Positions 8,247-16,599 of a stretch of DNA of 64,000 nucleotides are shown piece by piece (position 1 is the stretch's first letter; every line of letters starts with the position of its first letter). The notes below the pieces were generated by a model, which was not told the origin of the DNA, made no database searches, and saw only the letters and a list, made by a program, of their open reading frames with translations. Position numbers and translations under genes: made by a program. The stretch comes from Bacteroidaceae bacterium (lineage in GTDB: Bacteria > Bacteroidota > Bacteroidia > Bacteroidales > Bacteroidaceae), in assembly GCA_024401305.1 (NCBI GenBank), contig JAKSLI010000001.1:1-64000 (forward strand). The letters are read 5' to 3'.

Positions 8247-9806
8247 TTATCTTCTTTTATTTTTGCTGCCACCAGTGATGAGTCCGCGGACGATGCTGCG
8301 GATTATGGCAGGAATACCAAGGAAAGTGATGACCTTCATGATTGTTGACTTCTTTTTCTTGGCTTCCCTTTCCTTCTCCTTTTCTTCTTTTTCCTTCTGC
8401 TTCGCAGCTTCCTTTTCAGCCTTTTCTTTTTCTTTGGCTTCCTTTTCAGCCTGCTTCTCTGCTTCTTTTGCAGCAGCAGCTTCTTCCTTTGCCTTGGCTT
8501 CTGCTTCCTGCATAGCGAGAAGAGTTTCGTAAACCGACTCACGGTCTTTCGCCTTCTCGTATTCTCCGTAGATGTCGCTGTTCTGTATAGCCGAAGTGCG
8601 TTGTTCTGGAGTTATTGCGCCAATCTGGCTGAGAGGGAAAAGTATCTTGGCTTGTTCCACCATCATAGGAGCACCCTTGTCGTCAAGGAAAGATACGAGG
8701 GCCTCACCAGTGCCGAGGTTCTGGATAGCATCCTCTGTCTTGAAAGCAGGGTTCTCGCGGAATGTCTGGGCTGCAGCCTTAACGCCCTTCTGGTCTTTTG
8801 GGGTGAAAGCGCGGAGAGCATGCTGAACGCGGTTTCCTAATTGACCGAGAATGTTGTCTGGAATATCGGCAGGATTCTGTGTGATGAAGTATATTCCGAC
8901 ACCTTTTGAACGAATCAAGCGGACAATGCGTTCCACTGATTCAAGTACAGCAGGAGATGCGTCGGCGAAAAGTGTGTGGGCTTCGTCAAAGAAGAAGATG
9001 AGTTTTGGCAATGGTTGGTCGCCAACTTCTGGAAGTCTTTCATAAATCTGGTTGAGCAAGCAGAAGAGGAATGAAGAGTAAAGCTTTGGCTTTGTGAAAA
9101 GCTTGTCGGCAGCAAGCACATTCATGATTCCCTTTCCAGCCTTCTTGCCCATTAGTTCCATGACATCAAGTGCTGGTTCACCGAAGAACATATCGCCGCC
9201 TTGTGTCTCAATGGCAAGCAGAGCACGCTGTATGGCACCGACTGATTGTGGTGTGATGTTTCCGTATTTCACGGTGTATTCCTTTGCATGTTCTCCTACA
9301 TAGTTGAGGAGCATCTTAAGGTCCTTGATGTCGATGATGTCCCACGCAGGATCATTGCCATTTTCCGCCTTCTTGTCGGCTGCAACTTTCATTGCAATAT
9401 TCAACACACCAGCCTGTGTCTCATTGAGTTCGAGCATTCGTGAAAGGAGAATGGAGTCCATGTCGCCAATCTTCATGCGCAGTGGATGGCCTTGCTCACC
9501 AAATACATCGAAGAATCGCACTGGGCAACCTTCAAACTCTGGATTTGGCACTTCAAACTCATCTTTTCTTTTCTCAATGAAACCGCTCATCTGACCTGCC
9601 TGTGAAATGCCCGAGAGGTCGCCTTTCATGTCGGCCATGAAACAAGGGACACCTGCCTGTGAGAATGTTTCCGCAATTACCTGGAGAGTAACTGTCTTAC
9701 CGGTACCTGTAGCACCTGCTATAAGTCCGTGACGGTTTGCCATCTTGCCTTGCATCACAATGCGCTTGTCAGAGTGTGCGATGTAAAGTTCTTCGTTCTG
9801 ATACAT
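8247..9806 (-). CDS. HerA-like ATPase (DUF853)
   Basis: A 519-residue P-loop ATPase of the DUF853/YjgR group, related to HerA DNA translocases. The Walker A loop GATGTGKT is at 31-38 and the Walker B segment with Asp274-Glu275 is in FFFDEAHTLF. Residues about 425-490 are an Ala/Glu/Lys-rich coiled coil. The protein ends with a hydrophobic or amphipathic helix and a basic tail (KNKRR), so membrane association is possible. The cellular role of DUF853 proteins is not established to my knowledge. It lies 3 bp downstream of a lipoprotein nuclease gene and is probably co-transcribed with it. The product would be cytosolic, unlike the nuclease. Confidence 0.87.
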   Translation of the reverse strand: MYQNEELYIAHSDKRIVMQGKMANRHGLIAGATGTGKTVTLQVIAETFSQAGVPCFMADMKGDLSGISQAGQMSGFIEKRKDEFEVPNPEFEGCPVRFFDVFGEQGHPLRMKIGDMDSILLSRMLELNETQAGVLNIAMKVAADKKAENGNDPAWDIIDIKDLKMLLNYVGEHAKEYTVKYGNITPQSVGAIQRALLAIETQGGDMFFGEPALDVMELMGKKAGKGIMNVLAADKLFTKPKLYSSFLFCLLNQIYERLPEVGDQPLPKLIFFFDEAHTLFADASPAVLESVERIVRLIRSKGVGIYFITQNPADIPDNILGQLGNRVQHALRAFTPKDQKGVKAAAQTFRENPAFKTEDAIQNLGTGEALVSFLDDKGAPMMVEQAKILFPLSQIGAITPEQRTSAIQNSDIYGEYEKAKDRESVYETLLAMQEAEAKAKEEAAAAKEAEKQAEKEAKEKEKAEKEAAKQKEKEEKEKEREAKKKKSTIMKVITFLGIPAIIRSIVRGLITGGSKNKRR

Positions 9807-9809
9807 ATT

Positions 9810-10706
9810 TTATCTGTTTTTCTTGTTCTTGTTCTTATTCTTGTTCTTCTTTTTCTTTCCGCCGCTCTTTGAATCGTCAAACTTGTTGCGGTCGCGGTTC
9901 TTGTTATAGTCTGGATCGTAATGCTTCCAGTCGTTAAGGTTGGCTCTTGACTCTATGGCAGCTTCGTTTGGAAGTCCCTTGAAGAAGTCGAGTCCTGTAC
10001 GTTTCTCCACGTCGTCTATTGAGCAGACGTAATATTCCATGTCGTGATGCTTGCCCTCATTTTTATAGATGAAGCCGAGACCAGACGGTTTGTCGTTCAA
10101 TCTCACTACACACTTGAAGAATGCATCCGGAACTCCAACCTTGTTTTTCAATCGCTTCTGGACACCATTGTTGTATATCGGACCACATACGATGTAAACC
10201 TCGTCGTATGTCTTTGCCCAAAGTCGGCAAGCTTGTTCGAGGTCGTTCCAGTCACCTGTGTTCAGGTTGTGGTTCTGAGGACAGATGTTCGAAAGTTTGA
10301 AGGTCTCGGCAATGGCTTCCTTGCTCCATTTGTTGTCGCCTGCAGGACACATGTGACCACGGTCGTAACCTGATTGAACATAGTCCTGGTGAGTGGCTTT
10401 GCTGCCTTTCACTTCATTGTCTTCAGTGAACTTCTCGTTCTGGCGCTGATTCTTTCCGTTGCAATGCTCGCGTGTAAGTTTCCAATATACCCAATTGCAG
10501 TTCACCCATTCCTTATTATATGATAATGTATAAGCCGTACGCTTTATGAGCTGCGAGGCACGATCCGATGGCTTTGCTGGCAGATATTCAGCTTCTCCTT
10601 TGACACTTTTTGCATCGTTCTTGACAAACTCTTGCTTGACTTCCTGCGATGTGCAACCAGTCAATAAAAGGGAAAGAAGCAGAATGGTTGATGTAATTAA
10701 TCTCAT
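9810..10706 (-). CDS. DNA/RNA non-specific endonuclease, lipoprotein
   Basis: A 298-residue member of the NUC1/Serratia nuclease family (beta-beta-alpha-Me fold). The catalytic DRGH motif is at 115-118 (His118 as general base) followed by NICPQNHNLNTGDWNDLE-type metal-binding asparagines. The N-terminus is a lipoprotein signal with lipobox LLTGC, Cys18. The enzyme would therefore be anchored outside the cytoplasm, where it could degrade extracellular DNA or RNA for nutrition. The C-terminus is an Asn/Lys tract of about 20 residues, probably nucleic-acid binding. A -7 box lies at 10728-10735. The HerA-like gene follows after 3 bp. Confidence 0.9.
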   Translation of the reverse strand: MRLITSTILLLSLLLTGCTSQEVKQEFVKNDAKSVKGEAEYLPAKPSDRASQLIKRTAYTLSYNKEWVNCNWVYWKLTREHCNGKNQRQNEKFTEDNEVKGSKATHQDYVQSGYDRGHMCPAGDNKWSKEAIAETFKLSNICPQNHNLNTGDWNDLEQACRLWAKTYDEVYIVCGPIYNNGVQKRLKNKVGVPDAFFKCVVRLNDKPSGLGFIYKNEGKHHDMEYYVCSIDDVEKRTGLDFFKGLPNEAAIESRANLNDWKHYDPDYNKNRDRNKFDDSKSGGKKKKNKNKNKNKKNR

Positions 10707-10727
10707 CGTTTATTTTTTCTTTTTGTG

Positions 10728-10735
10728 CAAAGTTA
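10728..10735 (-). promoter_or_regulatory. Promoter -7 box for the nuclease-HerA pair
   Basis: Minus-strand TAACTTTG lies 22 bases before the nuclease ATG. It is divergent from the flavin reductase promoter at 10775-10806. Confidence 0.6.
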
Positions 10736-10774
10736 TACATTTTTGGGCAGAAACATCATTTTTCCTTGATTTTT

Positions 10775-10806
10775 TTTGTTTATTTCGTATAAAAACTATA
10801 ACTTTG
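10775..10806 (+). promoter_or_regulatory. Promoter for flavin reductase-coaD-ybeY
   Basis: TTTG at 10775-10778 and TAACTTTG at 10799-10806 are spaced by 20 bases, 31 bases before the ATG. Confidence 0.7.
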
Positions 10807-10837
10807 CCAAAAATATCAACAAAAATACCATAATACT

Positions 10838-11398
10838 ATGAGAAAAAACTTCGGCTCAAAGCCATGGACTTATCCACAACCAGTATTCATCGTTGCTGCA
10901 TATGATAGCGACGGTAAGGTGCAACTCATGAACGCTGCTTGGGGCGGTATCGATAACAACGATCGTATTAACCTCTGCCTTTCAAAGGAACACATGACAG
11001 TGAAGTCACTCCTTCAGTCACAGGCATTTACAGTTAGCATCGGAACAAAGCCACAGCTCGTTGCTTGCGACTATGTGGGTGTTGTATCCGGCTCAAAGGA
11101 ACCAGAGAAATTCAAGAAGACTGGTTGGCATCAAGAGAAGTCAATCTATGTGAACGCACCAGTTATTGCTGAGCTTCCTATGACTCTTGAATGCACACTC
11201 GTTTCATACGACGAATATACAGGCCACCTCGTAGGAGAGATACAGAATGTCTCTGCTGATGAATGTATCCTTAATGAAAAGGGTAAGATTGACCCTGCTA
11301 AGCTTCAGCCAATTTCGTTTGACCCTGTTCACAACGATTACCTCGCTGTAGGTGAGAAGGTTGGCAATGCTTTCCGTGATGGACTTACTATTAAGTAG
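10838..11398 (+). CDS. Flavin reductase-like (flavoredoxin) protein
   Basis: A 186-residue FMN-binding split-barrel protein of the flavin reductase/flavoredoxin group. Typical segments are PQPVFIVAAYDSDG near the start, MNAAWGGID and the NLCLSKEHMT strand-loop that contacts the flavin. Length is normal for the family. It is cytosolic and probably transfers electrons through FMN; the partner is unknown. It is first in a tight operon: coaD begins 9 bp after its stop and ybeY follows. The contents of the operon do not point to a shared pathway. Confidence 0.87.
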   Translation: MRKNFGSKPWTYPQPVFIVAAYDSDGKVQLMNAAWGGIDNNDRINLCLSKEHMTVKSLLQSQAFTVSIGTKPQLVACDYVGVVSGSKEPEKFKKTGWHQEKSIYVNAPVIAELPMTLECTLVSYDEYTGHLVGEIQNVSADECILNEKGKIDPAKLQPISFDPVHNDYLAVGEKVGNAFRDGLTIK

Positions 11399-11407
11399 GT
11401 TAAGATA

Positions 11408-11848
11408 ATGAAAATTGCGGCTTTCTGCGGTTCGTTCGATCCATACACAATCGGACATGATGACATTCTGCGCCGTTTCCTTCCGCTCTTCGACAAGATA
11501 GTCATTGGCGTGGGTTACAACGAGCGTAAGCAATCCATGCTCTCTGCCGATGAGCGTGTGGAACAGATAAGTCGTATCTATAAGCAACAATCTAAGGTTG
11601 AAGTCCAGAAATACACAGACCTCACCATAGATTTCTCACATCGCGTGGGCGCAAAATTCCTAATAAAGGGAGTGCGCTCCGCGAAAGATTTCGAATATGA
11701 GCGCGAGCAAGCCGAAATAAACAAGCTTCTCGCGCCCGACATCGAAACAATTGTTCTCTTTGCATCGCCTGAAAAAGCTGCAATAAGCAGTTCTATGGTA
11801 AGAGAACTAAAGCATTTTGGCAGAGACATTACACAATTGCTGCCATGA
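11408..11848 (+). CDS. coaD: Phosphopantetheine adenylyltransferase
   Basis: A 146-residue nucleotidyltransferase that joins ATP and 4'-phosphopantetheine to make dephospho-CoA, the penultimate step of coenzyme A synthesis. The start MKIAAFCGSFDPYTIGH carries the GSFDP loop and the TxGH nucleotide-binding motif (residues 14-17). The C-terminal part has ISSSMVREL, equivalent to the ISSTxVR motif. It is slightly shorter than the 155-165 residues common elsewhere, as usual in Bacteroidetes. It sits between the flavin reductase gene and ybeY with spacings of 9 and 12 bp. Confidence 0.95.
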   Translation: MKIAAFCGSFDPYTIGHDDILRRFLPLFDKIVIGVGYNERKQSMLSADERVEQISRIYKQQSKVEVQKYTDLTIDFSHRVGAKFLIKGVRSAKDFEYEREQAEINKLLAPDIETIVLFASPEKAAISSSMVRELKHFGRDITQLLP

Positions 11849-11860
11849 TAAGGTCATAAA

Positions 11861-12271
11861 ATGATATCATACAATTCCGAAAATATCAAGTTCCCAAATA
11901 TCCGCCGCCGCGACACTTCGGCATGGATAAAGCGTGTGGCTGCTGCCCACGGAAAAAAGATTGGCGAGATAGGCTACCTCTTCTGCAATGACGAAAAAAT
12001 CCTTGAAGTCAACCGCGAATTCCTTCAGCACGACTATTACACCGACATCATAACATTCGACTATTGCGAAGACGACATCCTCAATGGCGACCTCGTAATT
12101 AGTCTTGACACTATCCGAACCAATGCAGAACAGCAAGGCACTGAGTATGACGATGAGCTTCATCGCGTCATAATTCATGGCATACTCCATCTTTGCGGCA
12201 TTAACGACAAAGGTCCCGGAGAGCGTGAAATCATGGAATCTGAAGAAAACAAGGCTCTTGCCATGAGATAG
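11861..12271 (+). CDS. ybeY: Endoribonuclease YbeY (rRNA maturation factor)
   Basis: A 136-residue metalloprotein needed for 16S rRNA 3'-end processing and ribosome quality control. The zinc site motif reads HGILHLCGIND, with His106, His110 and Asp116; the third ligand is Asp where enterobacterial YbeY has His, a change I associate with Bacteroidetes homologues. The domain fills the whole protein. It follows coaD by 12 bp in the same operon. Confidence 0.93.
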   Translation: MISYNSENIKFPNIRRRDTSAWIKRVAAAHGKKIGEIGYLFCNDEKILEVNREFLQHDYYTDIITFDYCEDDILNGDLVISLDTIRTNAEQQGTEYDDELHRVIIHGILHLCGINDKGPGEREIMESEENKALAMR

Positions 12272-12300
12272 CCTTTTGTACAGAAAACATCATACACACA

Positions 12301-13164
12301 ATGATAGCAAATCTAGAAACACTTCTTGCCATCAAAGGCACCGTAAACATTGGCAACGAACTGATACTGCTTAGCGACATCAGCAAACTGCCTATTCCGA
12401 GTGAACCACGCCGCTCGGAACACATCGTTGTAGGCCTATGTCTGCAAGGTGAGGCGCATGTTACCGTTGATGCTAAGGATAGAGTGCTCAAGGCTGGTCA
12501 GCTGATGATTATACAGAAAGATCGCGTAACAGCTAATTTCCACTTCTCTGACGACATTAAGGGAATTGCGATGATATGGACAAAGGAATTTTTCGATGAC
12601 ATGGTGAAGGATGTCAAGGAGCTATCAAACCTTTTCCTGTTTTCCCGTATGCGTGCTGTCGTTGACTTATCAGAACAGGAAGTGAATGATGTGCTAACAT
12701 TCTGCCGACTCATACAGAGAAAGATAAAGGATACCAACAATCACTTTACACACGAGATTGTACAGACACTCATAATGACTCTCATCTATATCGTCAGCAA
12801 TGCTATCTATCGCATGCAGTCGAACCTCATGGACGGACCGAACAAGCGTTCGCAGGACATCTTCGTACGCTTCATAAAGCTTGTAGAAGAGCATTTCCGT
12901 CAAGAGCGTAGGGTCGGTTGGTATGCAGAGCGCCTGAACATTACCTCAAAATACCTCTCGGAGACAGTAAAGCAAGTGTCACAACGCACACCAAACGAAT
13001 GGATTGACAACTATGTTGTCCGTGAAATCCGTGTCCTTCTACGTAACACTCCAAAATCAATCAAGGAAATCTCCGAAGAACTTCATTTCCCATCACAGTC
13101 ATTCCTCGGCAAGTATTTCAAGGAACGCATCGGAATGTCACCGAAAGAGTATAGAATGAAATAG
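12301..13164 (+). CDS. AraC-family transcriptional regulator
   Basis: A 287-residue regulator. The N-terminal half looks like a cupin sensor domain (GLCLQGEAHVTVDAKD). The C-terminal 100 residues hold the paired helix-turn-helix of AraC proteins, ending FLGKYFKERIGMSPKEYR. It begins 29 bp after ybeY and could be read through from that operon. It converges with the GH115 gene, whose stop lies 33 bp past its own, so it may control nearby carbohydrate genes, but no direct evidence is visible. The ligand is unknown. Confidence 0.9.
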   Translation: MIANLETLLAIKGTVNIGNELILLSDISKLPIPSEPRRSEHIVVGLCLQGEAHVTVDAKDRVLKAGQLMIIQKDRVTANFHFSDDIKGIAMIWTKEFFDDMVKDVKELSNLFLFSRMRAVVDLSEQEVNDVLTFCRLIQRKIKDTNNHFTHEIVQTLIMTLIYIVSNAIYRMQSNLMDGPNKRSQDIFVRFIKLVEEHFRQERRVGWYAERLNITSKYLSETVKQVSQRTPNEWIDNYVVREIRVLLRNTPKSIKEISEELHFPSQSFLGKYFKERIGMSPKEYRMK

Positions 13165-13197
13165 TGAATCTGCAATAGAAGGCGTAAAATCGGAGTT

Positions 13198-16050
13198 CTA
13201 TTTTGTAACGATTATTTCCTGCAATGTGACGCTTGGGTCAAGGAGATATACGCGGACTTTCTTTGCTCCAGCCTTCACTGGAACGAAGCGGCGGGCATAG
13301 CCACGCAAGACATTCCAACGCCACTCAGATGTGTAGTCGCCTTCGTGGATAGAGAATACCTCTGGTTTCGCGCCGTCAATGCTTACTGCAAAGCGAGCGT
13401 CGCGACCTTCGTAGATGCGGAGTGTTGGCAGAGTACGAATCTCAAGAAGATTATTATCCGTAATTTCCGGCAAGGCGTATTCAATCCATGGCGCGCTGTC
13501 GTTTGCTTCGAATGAAGGTGTCTGGAAAGGCTGTGCAGTAACGCCATCGCTGTAGCCGAGCATTGGAATTACGGTAAGCTTTGCGCCTTCTACATCATGC
13601 TTGCTCGTGAAGTTCTTTGCCGCAATGCGATGAATGTAACGCGATTCGTAGTTTTCTGGCTGGATGCCAGCGAAAAGAGCGCTGATCTGAGTACCAGGAA
13701 TGATCTCGCTGAGTTGTAGTTTGTTGGTGCCTTTAACGACAGGAATCTCACCTACGCACGACCATATCGGACCGATTGTGTCAGTGTGCCAAACATTACC
13801 GTGAGGCAAAGCAGATGCGCGGAAAGACTTGCCGTTGATGGTAACTGTAGCAAACTCATTGTTCTCAGGTTCGAAGTTATTATTGTTTATGCGAGTGCGA
13901 GCCTTAACCCACAGTGGCATGTTGCCATCCTTCTCTGATTCAAAAGTGAATTCCGTCTTGGCAGTTGGCACATTGTTGGCAGTCTCGTTGAGAATCCATT
14001 TCTCTGCAGACATGGCATTTGCCTTCTCAAGCAAAGCTACATCCGCAACTTGCATAACAGCTTTCTTTCCATCAAGATACCAGTTAGGGTGCCAGTTGAA
14101 GAAATTGTTCCATTTTCCTCCAAGCAGTTTCAGGTTATAATACTTTGTCATAGCATCAACCGTAGTCATGGAAGCAATGGCATCGCCTGCTGTCTGAATA
14201 GCCTCCTTGTTGCGTTTACTTGCTTGGACAACACTTCTGCGTGACTGCAACACATAACGGTTCATTGCCGCAGCACCTCCTAACGGATATGTGAAAAGTT
14301 CGTAATATGCCGCTTTCTGCGACTCTGGCACTTCCTTTTCCAATTGCAGCGTCTTTGCAAAGATTTCTTTCCATGCATTCAGTCGCTCGTCAACTTCCTC
14401 GTCAGTATATTCAAGCCAACGCGTGTGGAATTCCTTGCCGTAAGCCATGAGACGGTAGTAGCGGTTTTGCACCTCGGCAAGTTGCTTGCACCAATCGTCA
14501 GAAACCTCGTTTCCAAATGTCTTGCGAATCCAATATTCAGTGAAACGATGAGCTTCGGTAGGCTTCCAACTGTTCACATCCCACGCCAGTTCCATGGCAA
14601 GCGACAGCTCTTTCTCTGCCGGTTTGATGTCACCAACATTGAACACCCAGATATTGCGTGCGCCATATTCATGAGACTTTGTAAGTTCTGCGCTTATGAG
14701 TGCCGGTGAGAGTGGACTAAGCCAGAACCAGCTGTCAGGATCTCCGTGGTAAGAGAGGTGGTAGTAAATGCCAGCACCGCCCTTTCGCTTCATCTCCTGA
14801 GGGTTGCAGAGATTGCGCATGAAACCTTGCTTATCGTCCGACCACAGAAGCGTAACATCGTCCGGCACTTGAAGTCCGCCATGGTAAGCATCGAGCACTT
14901 CCTCGTATGTACAAAGCACCTGTGGAATTTCTGTAATGTTCTTGTCTATGTTTCGGGCTAGCATCTCACGCTGGTCGTTTATGGCACGCTGCATGATGGC
15001 GATGCGCTCCTCATTTGTACTTGCACCTTCCATCGGATAATCGTGAATGCCACGAAGACCGATGGTGTAAGTGTTCTCATACTTTCCGTTGGTCTTCACG
15101 CGCTCCTCCCAGTAGTTGAGCATTGTCTCACGATTTGTGAGGTAGTTGAAGTCGCCGTATATGCCAAGCTTCTTCCATTCATCCTCATTGTTGCGAAGCA
15201 TCTGCTCACAGTGTGAAGTACCCATTACTATGGCGTAATCATCAGCAAGTCGAGCATTCTCTGGGTCGGCATTGAACGCCTGAGTACCAGGGTGCATGGC
15301 AGGCCAGAGGTAGTTGCCCTTCAAGCGAAGGAGAAGTTCGAAAACCTTCTGGTATGTCTTTGGACCGACAACGCCATGTTCCTTGTCGAAAGTCTCTTCA
15401 GCCCATCTTGCCCAACCTCCGAAACGCTCGTCGTTGATGAAGAAACCGCGGAACTTCACCGATGGTTCTCCCTGTACGAAGGTCTCAGCATCGAGCAGAA
15501 TCTCATTCTTGTGCTGAGGAGCAACGTCAGCCCAGAAATACCATGGCGACACACCGATCTTTTCGCAAAGGGAAGTCACGCCGAAGGCTGTTCCGCGACG
15601 GTCACTACCGGCAATCACGAAAGCTCGTTTTATCTTTGAGGTAGGTTTTTCCAATGTCGTGTAAACAAATGACTCCCACTTGCCTTTGATGGCAGTGACA
15701 TTTATCTTGCCTTTTGAAGCAAGTTTGTCAATAATGGCACTCTTGCCCAATGTTCCTATAATCACAACAGCGTCGCCTTTTATTTCCGCAAGATTCTTTG
15801 CATTGCTGACAGCTGTTTTTGCTCCGCAAACTCTCTCAATGTCATCGACAAACATCTGCGCAGTGATGCCAACAACCTTATGATCATTGCTATCTGTCCA
15901 AATCGTAGCAGTGCCAGATTTCGTGGAAAGAGGAAACTGATTGAAGTTTGTATCAGATAAATGTGGACGAGTAGCCAGTTCTGCTTTTCCTATGCTTGGG
16001 AATAATACGACAAGAAGGAAAAGAAGTATGATTCCAATATGCTTCTTCAT
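13198..16050 (-). CDS. GH115 alpha-glucuronidase, secreted (copy 1)
   Basis: A 950-residue glycoside hydrolase family 115 protein. GH115 enzymes release (4-O-methyl-)glucuronic acid from the internal and terminal xylose residues of glucuronoxylan. Residues 1-23 form a signal peptide. Family-like segments include NDERFGGWARWAEETF, LWPAMHPGTQAFN and YYHLSYHGDPDSWFWL, with a C-terminal beta-rich domain. The start at 16050 is chosen because MKKHIGIILLFLL begins the signal peptide; longer upstream reading covers the promoter. A -7 box is at 16111-16118. A paralogue (47478-49886) shares these segments but is about 150 residues shorter. Confidence 0.92.
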   Translation of the reverse strand: MKKHIGIILLFLLVVLFPSIGKAELATRPHLSDTNFNQFPLSTKSGTATIWTDSNDHKVVGITAQMFVDDIERVCGAKTAVSNAKNLAEIKGDAVVIIGTLGKSAIIDKLASKGKINVTAIKGKWESFVYTTLEKPTSKIKRAFVIAGSDRRGTAFGVTSLCEKIGVSPWYFWADVAPQHKNEILLDAETFVQGEPSVKFRGFFINDERFGGWARWAEETFDKEHGVVGPKTYQKVFELLLRLKGNYLWPAMHPGTQAFNADPENARLADDYAIVMGTSHCEQMLRNNEDEWKKLGIYGDFNYLTNRETMLNYWEERVKTNGKYENTYTIGLRGIHDYPMEGASTNEERIAIMQRAINDQREMLARNIDKNITEIPQVLCTYEEVLDAYHGGLQVPDDVTLLWSDDKQGFMRNLCNPQEMKRKGGAGIYYHLSYHGDPDSWFWLSPLSPALISAELTKSHEYGARNIWVFNVGDIKPAEKELSLAMELAWDVNSWKPTEAHRFTEYWIRKTFGNEVSDDWCKQLAEVQNRYYRLMAYGKEFHTRWLEYTDEEVDERLNAWKEIFAKTLQLEKEVPESQKAAYYELFTYPLGGAAAMNRYVLQSRRSVVQASKRNKEAIQTAGDAIASMTTVDAMTKYYNLKLLGGKWNNFFNWHPNWYLDGKKAVMQVADVALLEKANAMSAEKWILNETANNVPTAKTEFTFESEKDGNMPLWVKARTRINNNNFEPENNEFATVTINGKSFRASALPHGNVWHTDTIGPIWSCVGEIPVVKGTNKLQLSEIIPGTQISALFAGIQPENYESRYIHRIAAKNFTSKHDVEGAKLTVIPMLGYSDGVTAQPFQTPSFEANDSAPWIEYALPEITDNNLLEIRTLPTLRIYEGRDARFAVSIDGAKPEVFSIHEGDYTSEWRWNVLRGYARRFVPVKAGAKKVRVYLLDPSVTLQEIIVTK

Positions 16051-16110
16051 AATTGGGGTGTTGGTTATTATGGGGTTATATTCGTTGTAGGTTAGTTTCG
16101 AAAGATAGTG

Positions 16111-16118
16111 CAAAGTTA
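16111..16118 (-). promoter_or_regulatory. Promoter -7 box for GH115 copy 1
   Basis: Minus-strand TAACTTTG lies 61 bases before the ATG at 16050. Confidence 0.6.
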
Positions 16119-16249
16119 ATAAATTACTGGAAAATGCTGCTTTCTGTGGCATATTTTTTTTATCGTGATTGATTTAACATTATCTCTCCCAAGAAAAATC
16201 AATGTTTTAAGTATGGCAGAATTGTTTTTGGGGTTAAGTCGTAGGAAGT

Positions 16250-16271
16250 TTTGAAAGTTTTCCTAAATTTG
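16250..16271 (+). promoter_or_regulatory. Promoter for clpS-clpA with extended upstream motif
   Basis: TAAATTTG at 16264-16271 is preceded at 10 bases by TTTG followed by AAAGTTTTCC. The same block occurs before ftsK (22471-22492) and the GNAT gene (61685-61707). Confidence 0.6.
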
Positions 16272-16296
16272 CAATAATAAAATATGACAAGATACA

Positions 16297-16596
16297 ATGG
16301 AAACCGATAATTCAAGTCTTGTAAAAGAACGCATAGACATCACCTATCCCGACACTTACCAGGTGCTTATGATAAACGACGACTTCACGACGATGGAGTT
16401 CGTAGTGCTTGTGCTTACGCGCGTGTTTCGCCATTCCGCTGCCCGTGCCGAACAACTCATGCTTACAATCCATGAGCAGGGGCAGGCTGTTGTAGGACAA
16501 TACACGCTCGACATAGCGCAGACAAAGGTGGCAAGGGTGATGAGAATGGCGAAGGATGAAGGTTTTCCACTAAGACTAAAGATTGAGAAGGCATAG
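16297..16596 (+). CDS. clpS: ATP-dependent Clp protease adaptor ClpS
   Basis: A 99-residue adaptor that delivers N-degron substrates to the ClpA unfoldase. The core reads INDDFTTMEFVVLVLTRVF, the ClpS signature with the conserved acidic pair, and the N-terminal 15 residues form a flexible polar extension. It is cytosolic. clpA starts 3 bp after its stop, so the two are translationally close and surely co-transcribed, supporting the N-end-rule role. Confidence 0.94.
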   Translation: METDNSSLVKERIDITYPDTYQVLMINDDFTTMEFVVLVLTRVFRHSAARAEQLMLTIHEQGQAVVGQYTLDIAQTKVARVMRMAKDEGFPLRLKIEKA

Positions 16597-16599
16597 ATT

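Noticed and set aside
8247..10706. HerA plus nuclease as a phage defence system
   Set aside because: The nuclease carries a lipoprotein signal peptide and belongs to a family used for extracellular nucleic acids, and DUF853 proteins are widespread; kept only as a low-interest observation.
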